Origin: Planctomycetaceae bacterium
GTDB taxonomy: Bacteria > Planctomycetota > Planctomycetia > Planctomycetales > Planctomycetaceae
DNA length: 64,000 bases
Assembly (NCBI GenBank): GCA_041398825.1
Contig: JAWKTX010000002.1
Span: 434,001 to 498,000 of the forward strand
Reading direction: 5' to 3'
Both the position numbers and the translations under genes were made by a program. The notes under the pieces are model-generated. The model saw only the letters and a program-made list of their open reading frames with translations, was not told the DNA's origin and made no database searches. Below, piece by piece: positions 27,808-37,685 of this stretch (its first letter is position 1; each line of letters starts with the position of its first letter).

Positions 27808-30447
27808 TCATTGCGCCTCGTGTTCTTTCGCGAGTAACCGTTGATAGTAGGTGCGGGCGTGTTCGTACGCGGCCGTCGCGTCTTTTTGTTCATCTGCGTC
27901 GTAAGTCGCTTGTTTGGCTTTCCAGCACTGCTCGACTCCGGCCAAACACCAACGGATGCTTTCAGTAGCACCCCTAATCGGCTGATCGTCGACAACAACG
28001 TAGATAGGATTCGTGTGGGCATGGGGAAACACACGCACGGCAACCCAACTACTTTTTTCCAGTCGATGCTTAAACGTGATTTCTGTGAGTGTGCCATCTG
28101 CCTTGGTTTTCTTGCTCACCGCAGGGTAGCCGTTGACGATCAGCTCCACTTCCATCTCTTGATCTTCGAGCAGCGCGGCGACGTCCACAGCGAATGAGAC
28201 TTCGCCTGGCGGCTTCAGTCTCAACTCGCTGCCATCGACACCTAGTTTGGCAACTTGACCGGTTTGGATATCTGTGGCATTGAGACCGGTTAGGTGACAG
28301 AGGCCGTCGCTAACATAACTTCGTCCATCGGCGATGGATTGAACCCATTTTTCGAATGTCAATTTCCCGTCGACTTGTGCATACACGCGGCCAATGCCAA
28401 CTCGCTCACCGCTCATGCAGGGAAAATCGGTTTCACCACTCGCAGCGACGCGGAACCCACAGTTCAACACGTGATACCACATGTTCCACTCGGCAACTCG
28501 TTCGGTGTTCATCGTCGAGATAAAATCGACCGCAGGGACCAAAGCCCCATCGATGCCGGGGACTTGATGGGTCACATCGACGATAAACTCATTCGCACCG
28601 ATCCCATCAAATGCCGGGATGTTGAAATTTGGCAAATTGTTTGGACCGTCTTTACCGTCGGTATCGGGAACACGCCCCACAAAGCGGCTGAGGCCGATCG
28701 ATGAATGGGCGGGCCCGCAGACGGCACCTTGTCGTTTTGCCCACCGCAATGTGTTGAGCCCTAACGTCGGCCAGTGATCTTTGGATTCTCCGCCCGGGTA
28801 AATCTGTTGTTGCAGATTGAGCAGGTTCAGGTGCCCCGACATGTGCGAGCCAAATCCCGAAACTTCGACATCGTATCGCAACGTGTAGGGATACTGAGAT
28901 TGTTCAGCGACCTCGCCAGTGAAGAATCTCTTCTGGTAGTCAAAGCACGGTCCCCACGTGAGGCAGCAACCTACCTTCAAGTCTTCGCCCATGATGTGCC
29001 TGATCATGTCAGCAGGTTGGACGCCTTGCGTGGGATTTTCATAGTGCAGACAGCCAGCCGCGTGAATGTGATGATCGCCCGACCACCAGCCCATTTTGGC
29101 CGGATCGACCCAGCGCCGGACGCGATACAACAATTGAGACTGTTATTGCCCCACGGTCAGCGTCTTCGTTTCAGGAATCGTTTCCGGACCTCGAGAACAT
29201 TGAATGGTGTACTGACCAGGAGGCAACGAAACCGTTTCGCCATGCCCTCGATAAATATGGCGTTGGAAAAAGAAATCGGGAGCGAGACGTTTGGACTGGG
29301 CGGGATAAATCCGCCCTTCGCGATCACGTATTTCAAACTTGGTAAACGCGGGCAAACCTTCATCATCTATGACGTTGAAGGTGACTTCAGTCGAACTTTG
29401 ACAATTGAAGTCCACTGGCAACTTGGCCCAGTTCTCTGACCGCTGGGCGGAATACAGATCGATCCAGTCAATGCGCATCTCGCCGGGCTGGACCAAGGGG
29501 TCAAGCCGCACGCCCGCAAGCTCCCCATCCACTTGAAACGGAATCTCGTACAAGTGCTCTTTGTTGGGCTCGAGCAGGAAGTTGGTTTGCCGGTCCGCCG
29601 TTGGCGATGGAATGTCGCTGGTCCACCAAAACAACTGACCGATTCCCCCGGTGCCAGCTTTGGCCCAAAAACGCAACATCATTGGACCGCCGCGAGATTG
29701 AACGTCCGCCATCATGAAGGGGTCTTCGCCGGTGGATGTTACTTGAAGTGATCCATCACTGGCATCGATGTTGATTTGATTGGCTGGCTGCCAACCGTCG
29801 GTGTCGCTGTCGAAACGCCACTCACGGATCAAATCACGGTCCCCTTTCGGATCGCCACTCACGTTGAACTCGAGCGTCGCCGTTTTCGCTCCGGCGTCGC
29901 GACTGTAGACCTGCACAATTCGATACTCTAAAGCCAGTCCGCTCAGATTGGCTCGCATCGGCTGACCTTCGAACGTCGAGATCTGCATCCACCGCGAATC
30001 CACTTCATCCGACGGCGCATGAGGCAGCGGGCGAGCATTAGGACTTTCCACGAAAAGTCGCCCGGTTCTCCCAGGTCGGTTAATCACTTTGATTAAGAAA
30101 GTCCGCCAACCTTGTTCAAGTAGTTCAGTTCTGGCGGAGCCCAAAGAGACTTGCGGCGGTCCTGATTCAGCGACATTTACAGCGGCCAAACAGTACGGAT
30201 CCAACAGACGCTCAATGGCAGCGGACACTTCTTCATCGGTCGCCAGAGACTTAATCTGGGCGAGCCTGTCTAGCTCTGCTTCTGATAAGGGACGCCCAAC
30301 GACTTCCAGTGCTTCGGACAAGCGATGCACTTGCGCCAGCAGCGGCTGAGCTGGCACTTGCAGGGCTTTCTCATCGATCTCGTCACCAAGCGTCAGTGCC
30401 GAGTGCGAACACAGCGATCCGGCCAGCACTCCGAGCCAAAGAAACAT
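27808..30447 (-). pseudogene. PHP/CehA-like secreted metallohydrolase interrupted by in-frame TAA
   Basis: Two frames in the same phase are separated only by one TAA at 29143-29145. Read through, they give a protein of about 879 residues, close to the 911 of the next gene. The upstream half starts with a signal peptide (MFLWLGVLAGSLCSHSALTLG at 30447) and has a helical region and carbohydrate-binding-like beta domains. The downstream half opens with RRWVDPAKMGWWSGDHHIHA, where DHHIH matches the PHP-superfamily metal motif HxH, and continues with LNCGFRVAASGETDFPC. The stop falls in the linker before the metal domain. There is no evidence for stop-codon recoding. Either a recent nonsense mutation or a base error explains it; two separate proteins are less likely because the second half lacks a signal peptide. 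Confidence 0.72.
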
Positions 30448-30475
30448 TCGCGTTAGAGTTCTATTGCTCACTATC

Positions 30476-33211
30476 CTACCGCCCATTGCTGCTTGACCAC
30501 TTGGGACGAATCTCCAGCAGTACATCCGACGTTGCGCGGAAACCCAAGTCCTGTGTTCCCTGCCCGGCGTCGCCAATGATTCGCGATTCTCGCAAACCGC
30601 TTAAATGCGAAGTCAATTGCATCACTTTGTACTCCGAATCGTCGCCGGTAAAAAACCGCGAAGTAAACGGGCTGTCGACCACTTCAACACTCAGCCAGTC
30701 CGCCGCCGTGGGCGGATTCAATGCCACATCGATCGCAGAAAGATTCAGCGGTGCGGTGATCCCTGCCGTGTTTTCCACTTTGATCAAGAAACGCTCAGGT
30801 CGCTGCTGGTGCAGTCGAATTCTGTCGCGGCGCGAGCTAATCTTCACCCGTGACTCAGGGTTCACGGAAACGTCGAACAACACCAGCGGCTCACAGGCTG
30901 CCTGGACTTCGCGAAAGTTGGTCGCACCTTTCAGTTCGTCAATCGCTGCCGCGGATTCCGCATCACCGCCAAAACGTCGCAAGACGTGAATCATTCGATC
31001 ACGTGTGGTCTGCCAGGACGGATTGCGCTGACGCGCGGAATGGATGTGGGACTCCAGTTGGGCAAACATCTCCATCCCATGCTCTAAGTAACGCACCGCT
31101 TCTGCCAATTGCGATTCAGTCGCAAAGCGTCCCTTCGCCTGGACGTCTCTCAAGTGATCGCGTATCTGATCCTGCCAAAAGGCAGCGGCAGCGGGATCGA
31201 ATCGCACGCGGCCGTCAACTTCCACATAGATCGGGCTGGTATGTGCGATCCCAGGCCCGGTGATCGCGTTGAAGTTGCCGAAGCCCCAATCCGCGTTGCC
31301 ATCGTCGCGGTGGCTGCAGCGTGCGACGATCCAGCAGCTTTCCGTCGGAGCGACGGCGAGTTCTAGTTCAGCAGTGGTTTGTTCTGTGTAAGTTTCCGCG
31401 ATCACGTCTCCGTTGGAGATGATTTGAAACTGACCAATCGGCTCGCGCGAGATAACATGCGCTCGAATCGTGAGTGATTGTTGATGCCCCGCAGTGACCA
31501 CATCACCGATCTGATGGTCATCCACGGTCAAGAAAATCAGCGGTCCCGAAGTTGTAAACGTTCGACCTTGCCTGACGGCTTCAATCCACTTTGGATAGTA
31601 AAACTGTCCATCAACTTTCGCGTAGCAACGAGCTGCGCCCAGCGGCCTCGCGGGATGATCACTCCCGTTGGTCAACGGCAAACGAAAACCGCAGTCGAGC
31701 AGACGGTAGTACATCTCCGGTTCCATTTGATCCAAAGAGTCTGTCAGATTGTGGATAACGTTGACAGGAACATCCTTGTTGCCGCCCGTTCCGTGCGCCT
31801 CGATACTGATCCCACCTTGCTGCCGGCACGCTTGAATAGCCGTCCGATTCAGCGGATAGTCTATCGCATCGGGACCTGCAATGATTGAGCCTGTACCAAT
31901 CGGCTGAACAAGCCAATCAATGTTTAAGAAATTGAGATGACCGTAGAGGTCTTCGTTGCGATACTCTTCGCCCATTTGAATGTGGAACGACGTATCGCTG
32001 AATTCTGCTACAGGGCCCATCGGCGCTTGAGACGGTTTGATGAACGCCTCGTTCGCGTATCGTTGCAGCAACGTCAAATTGTTGGCGACCATGAGTCCCT
32101 CCGCCCGCTGCACCAATGCCAACAGTTCCAGGGGTTCATCCACGTTCCACTGATTCGTGACCCAATGCACGTGCGTGTCGCCAGAAATCCAGCCCAATTG
32201 TTTCATGTCGACCAGCGGTTCGCAGGAAACTGCGAGATCAACGATCTGACCTGAGGCGATGCTGGGCGACACTCGCCCGCGCTGATGATGAAAACCGCGT
32301 TCAACAATGACTTCGATTTCGCCCGGCGGCACCTTCAGCTCGAATGTTCCGTCGGAGTAGAAATAGGTCATCCTTTGCCATCCTCCAATCGGTGGATAGA
32401 TGATCGGCTTCTTAGTAAGTGTTGACTTCTCAGCATATTGGCCGCCAAAGCGACACATCCCATCACCACTGATCACGGTGACTCTGGCGGGAACGCGTTG
32501 GTCGTCGTCAACAACCGTTCCACGAAGAATTCCGCAATCAGTCAGCTGAACCGGTACGACAAGTTTCGACGAATCGACGCCATGATCAAAGCTGATCTCG
32601 ATTCCGGCCGCTTGGGCATCTGCGGGATACAGCATCGGGACCAGGAACACGCACTCAGAGTTGCCTGCAATGTCCGTCCATTCCGAAATCGAGCTCTCCG
32701 CAGCGGCATGATCGGAGGCGACGAAGCGGGGATCAACACGCGGACGCAACCGGACAGATTCTCCACTGCGATTGTGAACTGCAACGAACAGTGGAGTCGT
32801 CAGCGTGCGACAAAAACTCAGCGGCGAAGTATTCTTGTGCAGCAGCATCGTTGTCCCATCCCACGTAACTTCGATCGATGGGACACGGTCGAACAGCTTT
32901 ACCAACAGTTGTTTCCGCGAAGCCTTTAACTCGCCTGGTGCAGCCGCGTTCGCATCGCCATTTAAGGCTTGTTGTTCCAGCCACGCTTGAGAGATGAGTT
33001 GTTCCTGCTGAGGCGTCGGCCAGTGTTCGATCAGCTTCGTCCACAGTCTGTGGTACGATTCAGCGACCTGATTATCAATGCTTTGAGACTTGGAGCCCGC
33101 GTTGACCTGCGGCGTATGCTGGTGACCTTCATGAGCGCGAAGACTCTGCACCAGAAGCACGGCGATGATGAGGGCCATCCCAGAACGGTCTCGAAAACCC
33201 CTTACCGACAT
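30476..33211 (-). CDS. PHP/CehA-like secreted metallohydrolase, long form
   Basis: About 911 residues, start taken at ATG 33211 (MSVRGFRDRSGMALIIAVLLVQS) to give a normal signal peptide. The N-terminal third is helical and beta-rich without a clear name. The middle has the metal-site pattern LGWISGDTHVHWV (HxH after GD), and further on HLNFLNIDW, GISIEAHGTGG and LTNGSDHPARPLGAARCY, in keeping with CehA/McbA-type PHP-fold hydrolases. The C-terminal third has beta domains. It follows the 549-codon frame at 33222 with a 10-base gap and precedes the interrupted copy by 28 bases, so three related genes form one unit. The substrate of these secreted planctomycete proteins is not known; carbaryl-type activity must not be assumed. 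Confidence 0.75.
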   Translation of the reverse strand: MSVRGFRDRSGMALIIAVLLVQSLRAHEGHQHTPQVNAGSKSQSIDNQVAESYHRLWTKLIEHWPTPQQEQLISQAWLEQQALNGDANAAAPGELKASRKQLLVKLFDRVPSIEVTWDGTTMLLHKNTSPLSFCRTLTTPLFVAVHNRSGESVRLRPRVDPRFVASDHAAAESSISEWTDIAGNSECVFLVPMLYPADAQAAGIEISFDHGVDSSKLVVPVQLTDCGILRGTVVDDDQRVPARVTVISGDGMCRFGGQYAEKSTLTKKPIIYPPIGGWQRMTYFYSDGTFELKVPPGEIEVIVERGFHHQRGRVSPSIASGQIVDLAVSCEPLVDMKQLGWISGDTHVHWVTNQWNVDEPLELLALVQRAEGLMVANNLTLLQRYANEAFIKPSQAPMGPVAEFSDTSFHIQMGEEYRNEDLYGHLNFLNIDWLVQPIGTGSIIAGPDAIDYPLNRTAIQACRQQGGISIEAHGTGGNKDVPVNVIHNLTDSLDQMEPEMYYRLLDCGFRLPLTNGSDHPARPLGAARCYAKVDGQFYYPKWIEAVRQGRTFTTSGPLIFLTVDDHQIGDVVTAGHQQSLTIRAHVISREPIGQFQIISNGDVIAETYTEQTTAELELAVAPTESCWIVARCSHRDDGNADWGFGNFNAITGPGIAHTSPIYVEVDGRVRFDPAAAAFWQDQIRDHLRDVQAKGRFATESQLAEAVRYLEHGMEMFAQLESHIHSARQRNPSWQTTRDRMIHVLRRFGGDAESAAAIDELKGATNFREVQAACEPLVLFDVSVNPESRVKISSRRDRIRLHQQRPERFLIKVENTAGITAPLNLSAIDVALNPPTAADWLSVEVVDSPFTSRFFTGDDSEYKVMQLTSHLSGLRESRIIGDAGQGTQDLGFRATSDVLLEIRPKWSSSNGR

Positions 33212-33221
33212 TCTGTTTTGT

Positions 33222-34760
33222 CTAGTCAGCATTGGCATCTCGTTGCAGTGCACGGAAAAACTCCCTCGCCTGATAGTGCCAACCAAGTACTAAATCTCGC
33301 TGACTGATATCGCTGACGTTTTGCTGGATGTTCAGAATGCGTGATTCCAGCCAATCAAGAAAGAATTCGACCGAAGAACGGCTGATACGTTTTGAATTAT
33401 TTTCACCCTCAACGTACCACGGCGCAGTCGATGCAAAGCGAAATGTGTGTTCGACGTCCGCGATGGCTCGAACCAGAAACCACCCTGATTCACGCAATTC
33501 CATACTTGCGTGGAGCGTTTGATCTCTTGCATCTCTACAAGGGATGCGATGTTGGACTGATCCGTTGAAGATGACCTGCACTTCGGCAAAAGGATCATTC
33601 GAAGTAAGGTGGATTTCAAAGTCGATTTTTCGAGTCTCGTCCAAACGCAAGATGGTGCCTGCATGCGTTTGATTCGCCCTGACACGAAGTAGTGGGCCAT
33701 TGGTCACAAAACAGCGCCCCGATTTAAGCGCCGTGAACCAGTTGTCACGATGAAACGGCTTGTCGCCCAGATGCACGTAGGCACGATTGTAGCCAACGGG
33801 ATTCGGCAACACGCCCGATGCGCTTCCGGCCGACGGCGGGATTCGAATGCCGCAATTGAGAATGTGGTAATAGATCTCTTGAGTCCATAAACCATTGCCG
33901 TGCGGACCAGGAAACTGTTCGATGCTACGCTGCTTTCCCCACGCTTCGTTGTCCAGCACGCCACTTCGGTGCATGTGGTTGTGTGCGATGCCAATCGAGT
34001 CCGGTTTGGCCACGGCAAGCCAGGTTGGCACATCCCACCAAAACGATTTCTCGATATCGATCCATACCTCGGGATTCTGTTGTCGAGCTTGTTCGACGAA
34101 CCGCATGGGCGAAGGAACTTCTCGGTTGATGACTGATAGATCCAGTGGCTTGTTCAAGCCGAAGTATAGCAGCGCTCCACCAGCACGTTCGTCTTCGCCT
34201 GCGCCGGTACAGTAGATTCGGTCGTCACCAAACTGGAATTCAGTTTGCTTGGCTGCAACTGCTTTTGGCGCGGGACTGTTCCACCACCCGATCACGGTCG
34301 CGAAATCCAGATCCTCCGCCAGCATCAACGGCTCAATCTGTGACACCGGCCGATGAACATGCAAGTCACCACAATACCAACCTTCATCACGAAGCGATGC
34401 AATCGAAGTCAGCATCGCAGTCGCATCCACAATCTCGCCAGATCTAACGTTGACCTTACCAGACTTTCGTAAGTACTCGGGACCGCGTTCGATCTCCCAT
34501 TCGTAGTTGTCTGGCGCAACAGAAACGGTTGCTTGTCCTGAACAGACAAAATGGTCGGACCAATACGGATACCCGGCCACTTTCACAGGAGCGCCCGAAG
34601 AATCACGCACGTGAATGCGACACGGCAAAGAATCACCGCGGTCATCGGTCACTTTAAAATGGATCTCGCCAGTCTCCGCCGCGATACCGGCAACCACCGG
34701 TATGAGGAACGATGCCATCAAGAAAAATAGCGAGACTTGGCGATGTCGAAGGCTGTGCAC
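33222..34760 (-). CDS. PHP/CehA-like secreted metallohydrolase, short form
   Basis: About 512 residues. GTG at 34760 is proposed as start because AGGA stands 11 bases before it and a basic n-region and hydrophobic core follow (VSLFFLMASFLIPVVAGIAAE). Residues after the signal form the N-terminal beta domain shared with the 26314 fragment. Then comes EGWYCGDLHVHRPVSQ, with the HxH metal motif, IGIAHNHMHRSG and ILNCGIRIPPSAGSASGV of the PHP-like core, and a C-terminal beta domain. First gene of the three-gene unit reading left. It is the only copy of the three with neither an interruption nor the long N-terminal extension. Confidence 0.75.
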   Translation of the reverse strand: MHSLRHRQVSLFFLMASFLIPVVAGIAAETGEIHFKVTDDRGDSLPCRIHVRDSSGAPVKVAGYPYWSDHFVCSGQATVSVAPDNYEWEIERGPEYLRKSGKVNVRSGEIVDATAMLTSIASLRDEGWYCGDLHVHRPVSQIEPLMLAEDLDFATVIGWWNSPAPKAVAAKQTEFQFGDDRIYCTGAGEDERAGGALLYFGLNKPLDLSVINREVPSPMRFVEQARQQNPEVWIDIEKSFWWDVPTWLAVAKPDSIGIAHNHMHRSGVLDNEAWGKQRSIEQFPGPHGNGLWTQEIYYHILNCGIRIPPSAGSASGVLPNPVGYNRAYVHLGDKPFHRDNWFTALKSGRCFVTNGPLLRVRANQTHAGTILRLDETRKIDFEIHLTSNDPFAEVQVIFNGSVQHRIPCRDARDQTLHASMELRESGWFLVRAIADVEHTFRFASTAPWYVEGENNSKRISRSSVEFFLDWLESRILNIQQNVSDISQRDLVLGWHYQAREFFRALQRDANAD

Positions 34761-34830
34761 GAGAGTGTTCCTATTGGTTGGATCGCTGCAGTAGGGTCTC
34801 AGCCACCTTTCGGTGGTCAATCGTGACAAA

Positions 34831-35274
34831 TTAGTCAAACCATGTTGCTTCTTTGCCCCAATCTTGAGCACCGTTTTGCTCTCCGCGATCGTTCAAGATG
34901 TTGCCAATACGGCATTGGACTCGAATGGACGAAGCGACGCGCACAGCCAAGCCAGATTCTTCTTGATCGTCACCATCCTGGTCGATGATAGTGTCAACGC
35001 GATCGCCCGGCGTCTCAGGTGCTGGCCCTCGCCACTGCGGCCCTTGCGCAACAAAGATGCGTCCCAGTCGGTCGAACGCCATCACACACGGATTGCTCAC
35101 CATCGGCTCGCGAGCCACAACATCGACCACAAACCCATCCGGCACGATCGGCAGTTGATCATCAGCCAAGGCAATCGGACAGTTCAACAGACAACACAGG
35201 AGTAAACCCGCGCGTCTTGGATTTCGCCGAAAAAGACACAGCAACAGCGAGTGAATAAAGTCCTTGTCATTCAT
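34831..35274 (-). pseudogene. N-terminal fragment of a PVC-type dehydrogenase (membrane-bound glucose-dehydrogenase-like)
   Basis: From ATG 35274 (MNDKDFIHSLLLCLFRRNP) a signal peptide leads into LPIVPDGFVVDVVAREPMV, FDRLGRIFVAQGPQWRGP and TPGDRVDTIIDQDGDD, the start of the propeller domain of planctomycete PVC-type heme-binding dehydrogenases, which are normally 900 residues or more. After about 95 residues the similarity ends and about 50 unrelated residues follow to the stop. The heme and C-terminal domains are absent. A truncated gene placed just upstream of the metallohydrolase unit; its promoter may now drive that unit. Confidence 0.7.
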
Positions 35275-35346
35275 GTGAATTCTGAATTCCCTAAACAGCC
35301 CGTTCAGGTCTTTGACTGTCGCAAACCACTCTCTCAAGTCCCTTCG

Positions 35347-35417
35347 TTTAACCCGTGGCCGAAAGGACAGGCCGTCTCTGCGTGTCGGACGACCTGGCCT
35401 CTCGGCCACGGGTTAAA
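35347..35417. repeat. REP-like hairpin with perfect 14-bp arms
   Basis: TTTAACCCGTGGCC at 35347-35360 pairs with GGCCACGGGTTAAA at 35404-35417. Same family as 4527-4589. The right arm and part of the loop (from 35378) belong to the 426-bp direct repeat; the left arm does not. Confidence 0.85.
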
Positions 35418-35803
35418 CACAATACCGTTCACCGAACCGAGATAATGTAGTGGATCTCGCCAGAGATCCCTGTATTTTTCCAGGGGAAGTCTGGCGACTC
35501 CCACTACATTTTGAACGGCATTGGAGTTAAACAAGACAGAACAAACCGTTCATGAAGAGCCTGTCTGAACGAGACAGAATACTACCAATACGCAGCATCG
35601 CTCAATGCCGCGACACATTGGCAGTGACCGCGAAATTCTTCCACGGGTGTCGAAGTGAGTGACTGACCCAGCCAGCCTTCCGGCTGTGAGAGTTCAAACG
35701 GAGGACGAATTGCCTGCGGAGAAATCGACCGGAACCCGACCTTTGAATAGAACGCGGGATCTCCATAGGTGACGACCAACTCGACGTGCTGATCCTGAAG
35801 CTG
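35378..35803. repeat. 426-bp direct repeat, right copy
   Basis: Partner of 26675-27100. Here the GNAT gene that overlaps the repeat is complete and the REP hairpin at the left edge is complete, so this copy seems to be the source and the left copy the derivative. The second hairpin (AATGTAGTGG/CCACTACATT) lies at about 35444-35510. Confidence 0.9.
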
Positions 35804-36118
35804 CGTCAAACCGTATCGAATCAGTTTCTGACCGATGCCCTGTCCCTGCGATTTGGTTTTAACCGCCACCGGAGACAGAATGGACGCTTCGATTTGAGTA
35901 TCGAAGCTCAGCCGACTGAAGAAAATCGCGCCAACGATCTGCTCGGCTTCGACAGCCACAAATCCGCGCAGGTCCTGATGCTCGGTCGTGGTCATCATCT
36001 CACGGACGAGTGCCGCGATCCGGCCCCCTTCCTGCTCGCCTTCAGCATCCGTAAAGACGGAATGAAACAGTGACACAATCGCATCCAAATCGCTCGGCAG
36101 ACTATTTCGAAATTCCAA
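35582..36118 (-). CDS. GNAT-family N-acetyltransferase
   Basis: A YhbS-like GNAT acetyltransferase: FRNSLPSDLDAIVSLFHSVF at the start, the acetyl-CoA loop VKTKSQGQGIGQKLIRYGL (Q/RxxGxG/A motif), then VVTYGDPAFYSKVGFRSI of the last strand and helix. The frame is open to 36172, but a TTG at 36118 (LEFRNSLPSD) has GGAG six bases upstream and begins the domain, so about 178 residues are proposed; the acceptor substrate is unknown. The 3' 73 codons are duplicated at 26879. It reads towards the direct-repeat hairpins and is about 65 bases downstream of the sulfatase remnant. Confidence 0.85.
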   Translation of the reverse strand: MEFRNSLPSDLDAIVSLFHSVFTDAEGEQEGGRIAALVREMMTTTEHQDLRGFVAVEAEQIVGAIFFSRLSFDTQIEASILSPVAVKTKSQGQGIGQKLIRYGLTQLQDQHVELVVTYGDPAFYSKVGFRSISPQAIRPPFELSQPEGWLGQSLTSTPVEEFRGHCQCVAALSDAAYW

Positions 36119-36184
36119 TGCTATCTCCAGTGAACAACGAGGGGCTTGTGGTCGGGAATTGCAACGAATCAATACATCTGCAGG

Positions 36185-37685
36185 CTACCGTGTCAAGCTG
36201 TCGGCACCCAGTTGCAGGTAATGCTGATACCATACTCGTTCGCGCTGGATGCCGTTCTTCGGCAATCCGGGTGGTCGCAATTGCTGTGACCACGTTTCAA
36301 GTTTGGCACGGAGCTCGACAACTTTTTCAGGATACTCCGCTGCAACGTTTCGCGTCTCAGGGTTCGGCTGACGCATGTCGAACAGAAAGTCGGTCCCGTC
36401 ACCCAGATGCAGTAACTTCCAGTCGCCACTACGAACGGCGGCTTGTTTCCAGAATCGCCAATAGAGAGCATCGTGCGGTGGGCGGTGACGGCGCTCGTCA
36501 GATGTGGCAGCAAATCAACACCGTCGAGTCCTTCACGCTCTTCGATGCCCGCTGCGGCAAGTACGGTCGCGGTGATGTCGAGTGAGGACACCGGATGATC
36601 AAAAACCTGGCCAGCAGGAATAACTCCTTTCCAGGACCAAAGGAACGGCTCGCGGATGCCGCCTTCGGTCAGCATCCCTTTCTCGCCCAGTTGCGGTGCA
36701 TTGATCGATCCGTCCCAGCCACCCATTTCGGTTTGCTTGCCGTCGGGGCCACTGGTCATCTGCGCGTCAGGCATCGTCAGCTTCAGCGCGCACCGTTGTC
36801 GCTTGTGAAGACAATCAATGTGTTCTCTTCGATACCATGGCGTCGCAACGATTCGCGAAGTAGCCCAACGCCATCGTCGATCGTCGCCAGCATCGCCAAT
36901 GCGGTTCGTCTGCGTTCCGGCATTTCACCCGGGAAGCGGGCGAGTCGTTCCGGGGTCGCCGCCAGCGGTGTATGTGGACCGCTATAGGCAAGGTACAGGA
37001 AAAACGGCTTCGTGTGATTGCGTTCAAGAAACGCCAGGGCACCCGCGGTTTCATCATCAAGACGATCACCAGTGGTTTCGGTGATCCATTCACCTTCGGG
37101 CTTTAGACTGGATCCGTCGGCGCGGAAGTTCGCCCAGCGCCGCTCACGAGCGTTCATGTAGAACTCGTCAAAACCCTGTCCAGCCGGCGAGAACCGACGA
37201 CGCGCTGGTTCCCTGATCGTCAACGGTTTTCCGGGCGTACGTTGAACCGCATTGGGATTGCGTTTGATCCACGCTACGGAAGATGGGCTTGCATCGAGAT
37301 GCCATTTACCAACCATGCCGCTGACGTAACCTGCAGGTTTAAGACGTTCAGCAATCGTGAGTTCATTCGCTGGCATCGGCGTATCGGCGATTTCCTCCAA
37401 ACCGAATCGCTGCTGATATCGTCCTGTCAGCAAACCCGCTCGCGAAGGAGAACACTGGGGTGCCGTGATGTATCCCGCCGAACATCGCACGCCCGACACC
37501 GCCAACGAATCGAGGTGCGGCGTTTTCAAGTCATCGCGCACGCCCTGGCATCCAAGATCGGCCCAACCCTGATCATCGGTGAAGATAACGATGAAGTTGG
37601 GTTTTGGCCCGGCCGCGGATACCACCGAGCCACAGACGACACAGAGAACGAGCAGGAGGGAGCGTCTTACTGGTTTCGACATCAT
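36185..37685 (-). pseudogene. Sulfatase (arylsulfatase A type), two frameshifts
   Basis: Secreted type-I sulfatase. The start ATG at 37685 overlaps the stop of the preceding sulfatase as ATGA. A signal peptide (SLLLVLCVVCGSVVSA) is followed by NFIVIFTDDQGWADLGC with metal-binding Asp pair, the formylglycine motif CSPSRAGLLTGR, GKWHLDASP and FTSDNGA. After DNGA the frame is lost near 36790, where one extra C would restore APLKLTMPDAQMT; a second break near 36455 sits at CTCTCT, where removing one CT restores LYWRFWKQAAVRSGDW. The C-terminal helix reads PEKVVELRAKLETW. With both changes mended the protein is about 500 residues and has every catalytic motif. Substrate is unknown, but it is the third gene of the lyase/sulfatase unit. 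Confidence 0.82.

Noticed and set aside
27196..30447. Possible stop-codon recoding (in-frame TGA in the TetR copy, in-frame TAA in the metallohydrolase).
   Set aside because: Two different stop codons are involved, the TetR copy also has a relic neighbour, and all intact genes in the window use TAA, TGA and TAG as normal stops. Mutation or base error is simpler.
26314..35803. A composite transposon with the 426-bp repeats as insertion sequences.
   Set aside because: The repeats carry only hairpins and part of a GNAT gene, with no transposase and no matching terminal inverted repeats or target duplications that I could see.
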